Assembly (NCBI RefSeq): GCF_040267705.1
Contig: NZ_CP158374.1
Coordinates: 2,232,001-2,296,000, forward strand
DNA length: 64,000 nucleotides
Direction of reading: 5' to 3'
From: Agromyces sp. G08B096
GTDB taxonomy: Bacteria; Actinomycetota; Actinomycetes; Actinomycetales; Microbacteriaceae
Both the position numbers and the translations under genes were made by a program. Positions 1 to 9,409 of the stretch are shown here, piece by piece (position 1 is the stretch's first letter; every line of letters starts with the position of its first letter). The notes below the pieces were generated by a model. The model had not been told where the DNA came from and did no database searches. It saw nothing but the letters and a program-made list of their open reading frames with translations.

Positions 1-996
1 GCGGGACACCGACGCGAGCTCGCGCACCGGCGCGCGATCGCCGGCCTCGCCCGAGGTCACGAACGCCAGCGACCGGGCGTCTCGGATGGCCCGCGCCCCG
101 AGCGACGCGGCCGTGCTCACCGCGAGCTCGAACTCGTCGTCGTCGACGTAGGCGGACTCGTCGAGATCGAGTAGGACCAGCAGCCGGCTGCGGCGGGTCT
201 CCTCGTACTGGCGGACCATGAACGTCCCCGTCTTCGCCGAGCTGCGCCAGTGGATGTGCCGGCGGTCGTCGCCCGGAACGTACTCGCGCAGCGCGTGGAA
301 GGCGATGTCGCTCGAGGTCAGATCACGCGTCGGCGTGCCCTCGAGGTCGCGCACGAAGCCGGTGCTGAGCGCGGCGATGGGCACCGTGCGAGGGTGCACG
401 TGCAGCAGCGCGGTATCGGACCACACGATCTCGCGCCGCACGATCCCGAGTGGATCGGCCCGGACCGTGCGCGCCGGCCCGACGGGGATCACGCCGCGAC
501 GCTCGGTGGGGATCCGCAGCCGCTCGTCGACGACGCCGCCGCGCGGAAACGCGGGCAGCACGCGCTCGACGACACGGTCGCCGACCGGCAGCTCCAGCTG
601 CACGCCGCCGAAGCGCCGATGCCCCGGGTTCTCGGCGACGAGCCGGGCTTCCGCCGGTTCTCCGACCGCGACGCGCGGCGTCGGGACGCTCAGCGTCACC
701 TTCGACGCGCCCGTGCCGATGAGCCACAACGCGGCCGCACCGGCGGCGATGCCGAGCCCCCAGCCGATGACCACCAGCTCCGCCCAACCGAACGCGTACC
801 CGACGCAGAGCGCCACCGCGGCGGCCGCGACGATCCCCCATCCCGCCGGGGTCACGACCTGGCGCGCCGCCGCCGTCGCGTCGCGGACGACGCCGGCGGC
901 ATGGCGGACGACCCCGACGAGACGCGCGATGAGCGCCGCCAGCAAGCCCTGCCGTGCCGCCTCCTCGGGGATCGTCGTGCGGGTCTGGAAGTTCAC
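1..996 (-). CDS. DUF58 domain protein, cut by the left edge
   Basis: The frame is open for 332 codons and runs off the left edge, so the C-terminus is missing. The start is a GTG at 996 overlapping the MoxR stop by 4 bases (GTGA). Two hydrophobic segments near residues 50-95 suggest N-terminal membrane helices. The DUF58 signature follows: a stretch reading REYVPGDDRRHIHW, then KTG and RQYEETR, and a VWA-like strand (LLVLLDLDES) near residue 270. DUF58 proteins are regularly encoded next to MoxR ATPases and are thought to be their membrane-linked partners (family knowledge). Here the gene is translationally coupled to moxR and ends the operon inside the window. A transglutaminase-like gene often follows in related genomes, but that lies outside this window. 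Confidence 0.88.
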   Translation of the reverse strand, partial: MNFQTRTTIPEEAARQGLLAALIARLVGVVRHAAGVVRDATAAARQVVTPAGWGIVAAAAVALCVGYAFGWAELVVIGWGLGIAAGAAALWLIGTGASKVTLSVPTPRVAVGEPAEARLVAENPGHRRFGGVQLELPVGDRVVERVLPAFPRGGVVDERLRIPTERRGVIPVGPARTVRADPLGIVRREIVWSDTALLHVHPRTVPIAALSTGFVRDLEGTPTRDLTSSDIAFHALREYVPGDDRRHIHWRSSAKTGTFMVRQYEETRRSRLLVLLDLDESAYVDDDEFELAVSTAASLGARAIRDARSLAFVTSGEAGDRAPVRELASVSR

Positions 997-1964
997 ACTG
1001 CCTGCCTCGCGGACGGCGGCGGCGTCTCGATCAGCACCTGCGCGACGAGGTTCGACGCGGTCACCCCGTCGAACTCCGCCTCGGCATCGAGGATCAGGCG
1101 GTGCGCGAGCACGGGTTCGGCGAGCGCCTTCACGTCGTCGGGCACCACGTAGTGGCGACCGCGTCCCGCCGCGTGCGTCTTCGCCGCGCGGATGAGCGCC
1201 AGCGCGCCTCGGACGCTCACCCCGAGCCGCACCTCGCGGGCCGTGCGCGTGGCCTCCACGAGCCGCGAGACGTAGTCGTGGATGGTCGGATCCACGTATA
1301 CCGTCCGCGCGAGCGCCGCCATGGCGACGACCTCGTCGGGGCCGAGCTGGGGTTCGACGACGTGCTCGTGGGCGCGGTGGTCAGCACCCTCGAGGATGCG
1401 GATCGTGGAGGCGTGATCGGGATATCCGATGGAGCTGCGCATGAGGAACCGGTCGAGCTGCGCCTCCGGCAGCCGGTACGTGCCCGCCTGCTCGATCGGG
1501 TTCTGCGTCGCGATGACCATGAACGGATGCCCCACCGGGTGGGTCTGCCCGTCGACGGTGACCTGTCCCTCCTCCATCACCTCGAGCAGCGCGGACTGCG
1601 TCTTGGGGCTCGCGCGGTTGATCTCATCGGCCAGCACGAGGTTCGCGAAGACGGGGCCGGGGTGGAAGTCGAAGCGTCCGGACCGCTGGTCGTACACGGT
1701 GACTCCGGTGATGTCGCCGGGCAGGAGGTCGGGGGTGAACTGCACCCGGTTGCTCGTGCCCGACACCGACTGCGCCATGGCGCGGGCGAGCGAGGTCTTC
1801 CCGGTGCCCGGCACGTCTTCGAGCAGCAGGTGCCCCTCGCTGAGCAGCGCGGTGAACGCGAGCCGCACGATGCGGTTCTTGCCGAGCAGGACCTCCTCGA
1901 CGGCTCCGACGAGCCGGTCGAGGTTCGCCGCGAATCCGGTCGCCTGCTCGGCGGTCATGGTCAT
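993..1964 (-). CDS. MoxR-family AAA+ ATPase
   Basis: This 323-residue protein has the normal MoxR length. Walker A reads EDVPGTGKTS near residue 55 and Walker B reads VLADEINRA near residue 113. A sensor-1 like segment reads VIATQNPIEQAGTYRLPEAQ, and the C-terminal lid domain follows. MoxR ATPases act as chaperone-like remodelling factors, usually with a VWA or DUF58 protein. The start is the first ATG of ATGACCATG, 5 bases after AAGGAG. The giant Ig-like gene ends 19 bases upstream and the DUF58 gene overlaps the end, so the three are very probably one transcript. The substrate is unknown. Confidence 0.93.
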   Translation of the reverse strand: MTMTAEQATGFAANLDRLVGAVEEVLLGKNRIVRLAFTALLSEGHLLLEDVPGTGKTSLARAMAQSVSGTSNRVQFTPDLLPGDITGVTVYDQRSGRFDFHPGPVFANLVLADEINRASPKTQSALLEVMEEGQVTVDGQTHPVGHPFMVIATQNPIEQAGTYRLPEAQLDRFLMRSSIGYPDHASTIRILEGADHRAHEHVVEPQLGPDEVVAMAALARTVYVDPTIHDYVSRLVEATRTAREVRLGVSVRGALALIRAAKTHAAGRGRHYVVPDDVKALAEPVLAHRLILDAEAEFDGVTASNLVAQVLIETPPPSARQAV

Positions 1965-1983
1965 GGGAGCTCCTTCGCTGCGC

Positions 1984-4900
1984 TCAACGGTTCCAGAAGG
2001 TCGCCGTCACGCCGGCCACCTCGACATCCAACCAGACCCGGTCGCCGGGTCTCGCACCCGGCACCTGGCACGATCCGGAACCTTGCGCGTGCCGGCCCCA
2101 CTCGTCGCCCTCGACCCCGCACCGGAACGAGGCGGGCAGCCCGCCGTTCGCGGGCGGCCCCGCCCAGCTCCACGACCCGGTCTGCTCGTTCCACGTGCGG
2201 CCCGGCACCGCGAAGGTGAGGGACGGGCTTTCGCCGCCCGGGATCGTCTCCGACCATGGGCCGCAGGAACCCCACACGGCGCAGCTGCGGACCTGGAAGT
2301 AGGCGGTCTCGCCGAAGGGGCGCCCGAGCAGTTCGCGGAGCCACCCGGTCCCGGAGAAGGTCCGGGGCTCGCCGAGGTGGACGCCCCGGCGGTCGGTTGC
2401 GACGATCTGGACGGTCGACGCCGAGCCCTGCACACCGGAGACGTAGCGGTCGAAGGTCGTTTCGCTCTGCCAGGCCATGTCGCTCGCGACGCCGCCCACG
2501 GGTCCGGGCGCCGGTCGGACGACGACGGCGGCGACCTCGGTGTGACTGCACCCGGCCCGGTTGTAGCCCCACACGACGAACGAATACTGCGCCGACTCGA
2601 CCGAGGTGCCGCTGAACTGCACGCTCGAGGCATCCGGACCGGTGGCGACCGAGCGCTCGACACTGCCGCCGTTGGTGGGCGGCACGACCTGGCCGGGCGC
2701 GGGCGAGGTGACCCGGCACGCCTGCGGGCCGCTCGGCACAGCCGTCTCCCCGGCGACGAGCTGCTGCACGAAGTACCCGCCGACGCCGTCGCCGTTGCCC
2801 TCGAACGGCGACCACAGCACGGTCACCGTGCCCGATGCCGCGTCGCCGATCACCTGGATCCCAGCCGGCAGGGGCGCACCGAACGGGGTGCCGACGGTGC
2901 CCGCCTCGGTCCACGAGGCGAGGGCCGGGTAGGCCTGGTTGCGGGCGCTCACCGAGACCGGCACCTGACTGCCGTTCGCGAGCGGCTGGGTCTCGAACGC
3001 GCAGAGGCTCGCCGTGCAGACGGTGCCCGCGTCCACCTCGGTGGCCGCACCCGCCACGGTCACGACGTACGAGCCGACCGCGCTGCCGCCGCCTGCGTCG
3101 ACGGGCCGCCATTCCACGCGCAGCCGGCCGTCGAGGGGCCTTGCCTCGAGCCCCGACGGCGGACCGGGCACCACGTCCGACCAGACCGCGCCCGGCACGT
3201 CGACCGGGCTGGACAGCCCGATCGCGTTGCGCGCCTGCACGCGCACGATCACCGCGTGATCGCGGCCATTGCCCGGGGTGTCGAGCGTGCACGTCGTGCC
3301 GGTGCACTCGCCCCCGCCGACCGTCGAGCCGTCGGCGGCGTCCAGCAGGGTGAGGTCGTACCCGCGGATCGGCGAGTTGTTCGCCGCCCCGGCGCCGAAT
3401 GCGACATCGAGCCTGCCGTCGCCGAAGCCGGTGACCCTGGCGTTCGTCACCGGGTCCGGCCGGTCCTGCACCGAGATCGTCACCGTGCCCCACGCGAACC
3501 GGCTGGGGTCCCCGGTCGCATCCGCAACCTGGTACTGGAGCGTGGTGTTGGCGGGCTCGGCGGACGGGGAGACCGTCACCGTCAGCTTCGACCGGTCACC
3601 GCTCGGCGACACCCGGACGCCGGCGGGCAGGCTTCGGGCGTCGGCGCCGGCCACGCCGATCACCTCGAGTGGAGTCCCGGGGAACGGGTTGCCCGCCTGG
3701 TCGTTCGCGAGCACGTCGATCTGCGTCGTACGGCCGCGCTCGGCGACCGCGGTGTCCGGAACGGGCTCGGCGAGGGGCCGCGTCGACGGCACCACGCGAA
3801 GCTGGATGGTTCCCGGGGTCCCCGCACCCTCCGCGTCGGACACCGACACCGGCAGGGCTGCCGTCAGGCCGTAGCGGGCGCCGCCGTCGGCCCGCACAGT
3901 CAGCATGGTCCCGTCGAGAGACGCCGAGAACCCGTCGGGCAGGTCGCCGATCGAGAACTCGAGCCCCGAGGCGGCCTTCGCATCGGCGCGGTTGGTGAGC
4001 TTCGCGAGCGCGATGCGCTTGCTCTGGTCGGGCTGGAGGTCGACGACCGCGCCCATGAAGGCGGGCGGCACACCCTCGGCCGGCCGCACCTCGATGGGGA
4101 TGACGATCGTGCCCGTCCTCGCCCGCGGGTCGTCGGGCGACTCGCCGTCGGTCGCGGCGAACGAGATCGAGGCCGGGCCGAAGTAGCCCGCCTCCGAACG
4201 GAACCGCAGAGTGTCGGCATCGATCACGAGGGAGCCCCCGTCGCTGTGCGAGGCCCGCACCGACGCGGCATCCGTCAGCCTCACGGGGCGGCCCGACGCG
4301 GCGATGACGAAGTCGGCGAGATCGAGCTCCACCGTCTCACCGCTGTCCACCCGCACACGCGGTGCATCGGCGCGAAGCTGCGGCACCGCGTCGTCCCGAC
4401 CCGGCACCTGGATGAACGCCGTCGCCACGAGCGAGGGGTCGTCGGGATGGCTGATCGTGAACGGGATGATCCGCCGCCGATCCTGCACCTCGACGCGCAC
4501 CCGCCCGTCGCCGCGCACCGAGGCTGCGTCGTCGTACCCGTCGACGAGGCCGACGTCGGCGCGTGAGACCGACGCGTCGGCGATGAACGCGGCGTCGAGC
4601 ACGTCCACGTCGACGACGTCGCGGTCGAGGATGTCGCTGAGCCCGAGCACGACATCGGTCGCCTCCGGGCGCGTGAGGGCAGCGTCGGCGACCGCGTCGA
4701 TCCGGAGGTAGCTCGAGGCGGTCGCCAGCTGTTCGTTCTCGATCGTGTACTGGAACGAGAACGTGCCCTCCGCGTCGGGCACGTCGACGAGGATCACGCC
4801 GTCGCCGATCTCGGCCGTCGCGTCACCGCCGGTCGCCTCGACCGCGGTGATCGTCAGCGCGCCGCCATCGGGATCGGAGTCGTTCTCCAGCACCCGGACG

Positions 4901-7863
4901 GCGACCGTGCGACCGGGGCGGACGGTGAGCGCGTCGCTCGCCGCCACGGGAGCGCGGGCGCCGTCGGGTCTCGGCGCGATCCCCACCCGGACACTCCCGG
5001 TCGCCCGCCCGCCGAGGGCGTCCATCACCTCGTACCGGAAGTCGTCGGTGCCCGGCGAATACTCGCCGGCGCGGTACTCGAGCCAGTCCGCACCGCGCGC
5101 CAGCACCGTGCCGCGCTCGGGCGCGGAGTACTCGCCCAGCAGCTGGACCGAGTCCCCGTCGGGGTCGACGCCGGCGAGCGGGATCGGAATGCGCACGGTC
5201 TCGCCGGCGAGCGCGCGCGCGGTGACGGCCACCGGCGCCGGCGCGGTGTTCGTCACCGGGTCCGCCTCGCGCACGGAGATCTCCACGACGGCCGTCGCGT
5301 ACTGGTGGTCGGGCCCGTCGACGCGGTACTCGGCGCGGTACTCCCCCGGCTCGTCGGGCGCGAGGTAGCGCACACGATCGCCGGAGGTGAAGGCGAACCC
5401 GCGGTCGGGCTGCTGCACGAGTTCGGGCGCGAGGGCGAGCGGGTCGCCGTCGGGGTGCTCGTCGTTCGCCAGCACCGGGATGTCGACCACGTCGCCCGTC
5501 CGGGCGGACACGCGGTCGGGCACGGCGACGGGCGGCTGCGGCTGCGCGGGCGGCGGAACCTCGACGACAGTCACGCGCCCGTCGGCCTCGGCGAGACCGT
5601 TGCTCACCCGATAGCCGATCTCGACGGAGCCCTGTTCGAGCGGTCCGAGGAGCGCGATGCGGATGACGCGGTGCTCGATGAGCTCGGCGCGCACCTGCGA
5701 CGTGCCCTCGGCGTCGACCCCGGTGAGCAGGAGCACCCCGCCGATCGGGTCGATGTCGGTGGCCAGCACGTCGACCTCGACGTCCTGGCCGACGCGCACG
5801 AACGCCGTGTGGGGCACCGTGATCGGGGTCGGGTCCCGGTCGGGCGGAGTCTCCACCTCGACCCGGACCTGGCCCACGGCGGTCTGCACCCCGTCGGTGA
5901 CCGTGTATTCGACGAGGTGGGTGCGGGCCACCTCGCTCGAGAACCGGAAGACGCCGCGGTCGAAGTCGGCGACGAGCGTCGCATCGGGCTTGCCCGGCAC
6001 GCCGATGAGCCGGACGGTGCCGCTCCCGCCTCGGACGTGGCGCAGCGGCTCGATGGCCACCTCCTCGCCCGCCGTCGCGAGGGCGATGAACGGCTCGGCG
6101 ACGAGCGGCACCGGACCTGCAGCCGGCACGTCGACGTCGAGCACGCCGGCGCCCGCACTGCGCCCGTCGTCGACGACGAGCGCGACCGAGCGTGTCCCGC
6201 CCGCGCCGGTCCGCTCGTCGAACACGACGACTCCATCGGCGGTGGAGGTCACCCGGTCGGGCTCCGCCGTGCGCGCTTCGCGGAGGAAGAAGGGGTCTCC
6301 GTCCGGATCCACCCACTCGCCGAGCACCGGCACGGTCACCCGGCCGCCGGCGGACACGGCCGCCGTGGTGCTCCGGCGCTGTTCGGGCGGGCCGTTCTCG
6401 TCGGGTCCGCGCACCTCGACCACGACCGTCGCCGCATCGGTGCCGCCGCGGCCGTCGGTGACCGTGTAGCCGAACGTCAGCGTCCCTGAGGCGCGCTCGT
6501 CGAGGGTGAGCTGCAACTGCTGCCGCTCGGACACCACGTCGAGCCGCACGCCCGGCGGGAGGACGGCGTCCACCCCTTCGATCGCGAGCACGTCGCCGTT
6601 GGCGTCGTAGTCGTTCAGGAGCACCGGAAGCAGGCTCGCCCGTCCCGGGCGCGCGCCGAGCGCATCGTCCTCCGCGACCGGCGGCACCTGGGCCGTCTCG
6701 ACCGTCGGCGGGGTCGTGGGGTCGTTGCGCTCGACCGTCTGCTCGTCACGGTCGTCGGCGAGGAGCCGGTCCCAGTCGTCGATGAGCGCGTGGTCCTCCG
6801 CCGCGGCCCAGCTGCGTCCCGTGCGCGCGTCGTTCAGCACGAGGGCGTCCTCGTTGGCGCGGAACGTCAGGGAGGCAGCACCCGCCCCGCGTTCGAGCTG
6901 GACCTGGATCGGCTCCGCCCCGGGGCAGTCGCGCCAGGCCGTGCCATCCGCCCACGCCGCGTGGAGGCAGCCCCGATGGCGGACCGGCTGCGCCGGCAGT
7001 CCGCCGCGGTCGTCGACGACCTCGCGCGGGACGCCGCCGTCGAGCGGGACGACGACGAGGCCGCGCCGAGTCGCGAGCGCCACGACCGATCCGTCGATCG
7101 AAGGGGCCTGCAGCACCGGCGCGTCCCCGGCCCGGATCACGTCGTCGAGCTCGACCGTGCGTCCGTCGAGCAGCAGCGCGGAGCGCTGCGGGTCGAACAC
7201 CGCCCAGCGCCCGCCGACCGAGGTGATCTGCGGAGGCGTGCCGGCTTCGGCCGCGTCGTCCGCCGCATCGACCTGCCACCGCCGCGCGACCGAGGTGGAC
7301 GCGGCCGCGTCGACCTCGGCGATGTCGCCGGTCGACGGGCGGTAGGCGAAGATGCGCCCGTCGGCATCGACCGAGACGACGGCGCCCGGACCGAACGAGA
7401 GCGACGGATCGGCGGCGGCGTCGAACTCCGCGAAGTCCGCCGCCGGGATCGTCCGGATGTCGCCGCCGTCGGCGACGACGACCTGGCCCCCGCCGATCGC
7501 GACCACCGGGTCGTCCGGCGGGACGGCGACCGTGTCCACGACCGTCGCCGTCGCAGGGTCCACGATCGAGACGTTCGCGTGATCGGCGTCGACCGCGAGC
7601 ACCGTCGGCCCGCGCTGCACGAGGTCGACCCGGTTCGCTCCCGTCTCGACGGCGGCGTTCAGCTCGCGCACCATCGTGCTCGCCCGGCCGATCGCCTGGC
7701 GTGCGTCGTTCACGACCCAGACCGCACCGTCGCCGAGCTCGACCTGCTCCGCCCGGTACCCGTCGGACGCGACCGCGACCCCGCCGACGACGCCCACGAG
7801 CGCGGTCACCGCGAGCGCGGTGATGACGGCCGAGCGGCGGTGTTCGAGGCGCGGCATCCGCAT
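1984..7863 (-). CDS. Giant membrane-anchored Ig-like / FN3 repeat protein
   Basis: This protein has 1959 residues from the ATG that overlaps the kinase stop by one base (TGATG); an in-frame ATG 30 bases upstream is possible but lies inside the kinase gene. A short basic N-terminus is followed by one hydrophobic helix (about residues 9-32). Residues about 35-385 resemble a beta-propeller, with repeats of the IVDPATATV type. From about 395 to 1465 there are at least eight tandem Ig/cadherin-like units of the VLANDxxPDGDxL type. About 1470-1860 hold three FN3-like domains (VTNARV, PPSGLEARP and PAGIQVIG starts) with paired cysteines. The C-terminus is Trp-rich. The protein is predicted to be anchored by its N-terminal helix with the rest outside. 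Co-transcription with a receptor kinase suggests an envelope sensing or adhesion role; the function is unknown. Confidence 0.85.
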   Translation of the reverse strand: MRMPRLEHRRSAVITALAVTALVGVVGGVAVASDGYRAEQVELGDGAVWVVNDARQAIGRASTMVRELNAAVETGANRVDLVQRGPTVLAVDADHANVSIVDPATATVVDTVAVPPDDPVVAIGGGQVVVADGGDIRTIPAADFAEFDAAADPSLSFGPGAVVSVDADGRIFAYRPSTGDIAEVDAAASTSVARRWQVDAADDAAEAGTPPQITSVGGRWAVFDPQRSALLLDGRTVELDDVIRAGDAPVLQAPSIDGSVVALATRRGLVVVPLDGGVPREVVDDRGGLPAQPVRHRGCLHAAWADGTAWRDCPGAEPIQVQLERGAGAASLTFRANEDALVLNDARTGRSWAAAEDHALIDDWDRLLADDRDEQTVERNDPTTPPTVETAQVPPVAEDDALGARPGRASLLPVLLNDYDANGDVLAIEGVDAVLPPGVRLDVVSERQQLQLTLDERASGTLTFGYTVTDGRGGTDAATVVVEVRGPDENGPPEQRRSTTAAVSAGGRVTVPVLGEWVDPDGDPFFLREARTAEPDRVTSTADGVVVFDERTGAGGTRSVALVVDDGRSAGAGVLDVDVPAAGPVPLVAEPFIALATAGEEVAIEPLRHVRGGSGTVRLIGVPGKPDATLVADFDRGVFRFSSEVARTHLVEYTVTDGVQTAVGQVRVEVETPPDRDPTPITVPHTAFVRVGQDVEVDVLATDIDPIGGVLLLTGVDAEGTSQVRAELIEHRVIRIALLGPLEQGSVEIGYRVSNGLAEADGRVTVVEVPPPAQPQPPVAVPDRVSARTGDVVDIPVLANDEHPDGDPLALAPELVQQPDRGFAFTSGDRVRYLAPDEPGEYRAEYRVDGPDHQYATAVVEISVREADPVTNTAPAPVAVTARALAGETVRIPIPLAGVDPDGDSVQLLGEYSAPERGTVLARGADWLEYRAGEYSPGTDDFRYEVMDALGGRATGSVRVGIAPRPDGARAPVAASDALTVRPGRTVAVRVLENDSDPDGGALTITAVEATGGDATAEIGDGVILVDVPDAEGTFSFQYTIENEQLATASSYLRIDAVADAALTRPEATDVVLGLSDILDRDVVDVDVLDAAFIADASVSRADVGLVDGYDDAASVRGDGRVRVEVQDRRRIIPFTISHPDDPSLVATAFIQVPGRDDAVPQLRADAPRVRVDSGETVELDLADFVIAASGRPVRLTDAASVRASHSDGGSLVIDADTLRFRSEAGYFGPASISFAATDGESPDDPRARTGTIVIPIEVRPAEGVPPAFMGAVVDLQPDQSKRIALAKLTNRADAKAASGLEFSIGDLPDGFSASLDGTMLTVRADGGARYGLTAALPVSVSDAEGAGTPGTIQLRVVPSTRPLAEPVPDTAVAERGRTTQIDVLANDQAGNPFPGTPLEVIGVAGADARSLPAGVRVSPSGDRSKLTVTVSPSAEPANTTLQYQVADATGDPSRFAWGTVTISVQDRPDPVTNARVTGFGDGRLDVAFGAGAANNSPIRGYDLTLLDAADGSTVGGGECTGTTCTLDTPGNGRDHAVIVRVQARNAIGLSSPVDVPGAVWSDVVPGPPSGLEARPLDGRLRVEWRPVDAGGGSAVGSYVVTVAGAATEVDAGTVCTASLCAFETQPLANGSQVPVSVSARNQAYPALASWTEAGTVGTPFGAPLPAGIQVIGDAASGTVTVLWSPFEGNGDGVGGYFVQQLVAGETAVPSGPQACRVTSPAPGQVVPPTNGGSVERSVATGPDASSVQFSGTSVESAQYSFVVWGYNRAGCSHTEVAAVVVRPAPGPVGGVASDMAWQSETTFDRYVSGVQGSASTVQIVATDRRGVHLGEPRTFSGTGWLRELLGRPFGETAYFQVRSCAVWGSCGPWSETIPGGESPSLTFAVPGRTWNEQTGSWSWAGPPANGGLPASFRCGVEGDEWGRHAQGSGSCQVPGARPGDRVWLDVEVAGVTATFWNR

Positions 7864-9272
7864 CAGCCGGCCGCCTGTCCGACGTCGACGCACTGCTGCG
7901 GACTCGGCTGACCCGACCGGCCGTCGCGGCTGACGCGCACGCTCGCGCAGACCCTCCCGCGATCACCGGCCTCGACCACCAGCACCGGATCCCTGCGGGC
8001 CGGCTCGACGACCTCGTCGACGGTCACGAGGTAGGTGTCGCCGGTGGCGAGGCCGGGGTCGTCCCAGCTGAACCGGACGGTGGTGCCCTCGACGGTCGCG
8101 CGCACCTCGGAGACGACCGGGATGCCGCTGCCGGCCTGCACCAGGAAGGCGGTGCCGGCCGCGACGACCGCGACGAGCAGCGCGGCCGCGACGGCTGCGC
8201 CCCACACGAGACGGCGGGCCGACGGCGGGGTGCGACCCCGACGGGTGCCGGAGTCGGCGGTGCGGGGCTCCGATGCGGTGCGCGGCTGCCTGGCCGCCTG
8301 GCGGCGGCGACGGCGCCCGGCGTTCGCGGAACCGGCGATGGCGTGCCCGCCGCCGACCCTCGTCCGCTCGTCGAGGTCGACGGCGGTGGCGAGCGCCCAG
8401 TCGTCCATCGCCACCTCGACCGCCGTCTGGGGCAGCCCGAGCTCCTCTTCGACGGCTTGCAGGTCGCGTGCGAACTCCAGCGCGCCCGCCTGGCGGTCGG
8501 CCGGGCGACGGCTCATCGCCCGCGCCAGCACCTGTTCGAGCGAGGGCGGCACGTCGGCCCGGCCGATCGGCGGCACCTTGGCACGTTCGACGCGGGAGAC
8601 GAGGGCGGACGAGCCGTTGTCGCCGCCGACGACTTCGAACGGGCTCCGTCCCGCGAGGAGGGAGTACACCGTCGCGCCGAGCGACCAGACCTCGCTCGCG
8701 ACCGTGCCGGGCACCTCGTCGCGGACCACTTCGGGGGCGGACCACGGGATGGACAGGCCGACCGAGTCGGCTCGTCCGGTCTCGCCGAGCGTCGCGGCGA
8801 TGCCGAAGTCGGAGAGCACCGGGTGCCCGTAGGCGGTCGTGAGGATGTTCGAGGGTTTGATGTCGCGGTGCAGCACGCCCTGCCGGTGCGCGGTCTCGAC
8901 GGCGCTCGCGATGCGGACGCCCGTCGAGAGCACTTCGCTGAGGGGCAGCTGCACCGCGCGGTAGCGCTGCGCGAGCGACGAGGAGCAGTACTCCATGACG
9001 AGGTACGGGCGACCGTCGGCCGCGACGCTCGCCTGGAACACGGTGAGGATCGACGGATGGCTCGACAGCTGCGCCATGAGGTTCGCCTCGGCCTGGAACA
9101 TCTGCCGCACCTCGTCGTTCACGACCTCGGCGAGCAGCACCTTCACGGCGACGAGCCGGCGCGGCATGTTCTGCTCGTAGAGGAACACGTCGGCGAAGCC
9201 GCCGGAGCCGAGCACGCGGACGAAGGCGAAGCCCGGCAGGTTGGGCGGCGTGGACGGCAGTCGCCTCGACAC
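7863..9272 (-). CDS. Receptor-type Ser/Thr protein kinase (PknB-like) with external FN3-like domain
   Basis: This protein has 469 residues. The kinase domain spans about residues 12-275 with all catalytic motifs: glycine loop GSGGFADVF, VAVK lysine, HRDIKPSN catalytic loop, DFG, and SAPEV after the activation loop. A basic juxtamembrane linker rich in Arg/Thr/Ser follows, then one transmembrane helix near 354-377. The last 90 residues look like a single FN3-type domain (VRFSWDDPG, two cysteines) instead of the PASTA repeats of PknB. The start is GTG just after GGAGGA; a TAGAAT -10 candidate lies 64 bases upstream. The giant Ig-like gene follows with a one-base overlap. Kinase activity is almost certain from the motifs; its substrates are not known. 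Confidence 0.93.
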   Translation of the reverse strand: MSRRLPSTPPNLPGFAFVRVLGSGGFADVFLYEQNMPRRLVAVKVLLAEVVNDEVRQMFQAEANLMAQLSSHPSILTVFQASVAADGRPYLVMEYCSSSLAQRYRAVQLPLSEVLSTGVRIASAVETAHRQGVLHRDIKPSNILTTAYGHPVLSDFGIAATLGETGRADSVGLSIPWSAPEVVRDEVPGTVASEVWSLGATVYSLLAGRSPFEVVGGDNGSSALVSRVERAKVPPIGRADVPPSLEQVLARAMSRRPADRQAGALEFARDLQAVEEELGLPQTAVEVAMDDWALATAVDLDERTRVGGGHAIAGSANAGRRRRRQAARQPRTASEPRTADSGTRRGRTPPSARRLVWGAAVAAALLVAVVAAGTAFLVQAGSGIPVVSEVRATVEGTTVRFSWDDPGLATGDTYLVTVDEVVEPARRDPVLVVEAGDRGRVCASVRVSRDGRSGQPSPQQCVDVGQAAG

Positions 9273-9335
9273 GTTCCTCCATCGGGTCGGCCGGGTGCGC
9301 GAGCGACCCGACGCCGGTCGCGGCCCGGTGCCCCC

Positions 9336-9364
9336 ATTCTACGGACGACGGCGAGCGCGGCGAA
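9336..9364 (-). promoter_or_regulatory. Candidate promoter of the kinase operon
   Basis: On the minus strand TTCGCC (9364-9359) and TAGAAT (9341-9336) are separated by 17 bases and lie 64 bases before the kinase GTG. The -10 fits TANNNT well; the -35 is weak. The placement would give the kinase, giant Ig protein, MoxR and DUF58 genes their own transcript, separate from the FHA/PP2C genes. Confidence 0.4.
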
Positions 9365-9384
9365 CGGGCTGCGCCGGTCGTCCG

Positions 9385-9401
9385 GCCCGCCGTCGGCGGG
9401 C
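9385..9401. terminator. Short GC hairpin after the PP2C gene
   Basis: A 7-base-pair GC-only stem with a 3-base loop sits directly after the PP2C stop codon and before the candidate kinase promoter. No T-run follows, as is common in high-GC genomes. It could end the FHA-PP2C transcript. Confidence 0.35.
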
Positions 9402-9409
9402 GAACCCGG

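Noticed and set aside
1429-4566. Very long open frame (1045 codons) on the plus strand opposite the giant Ig-like gene.
   Set aside because: It is a mirror frame of a high-GC gene: the product is Arg/His/Asp-rich with no family motif, while the opposite strand encodes clear domains.
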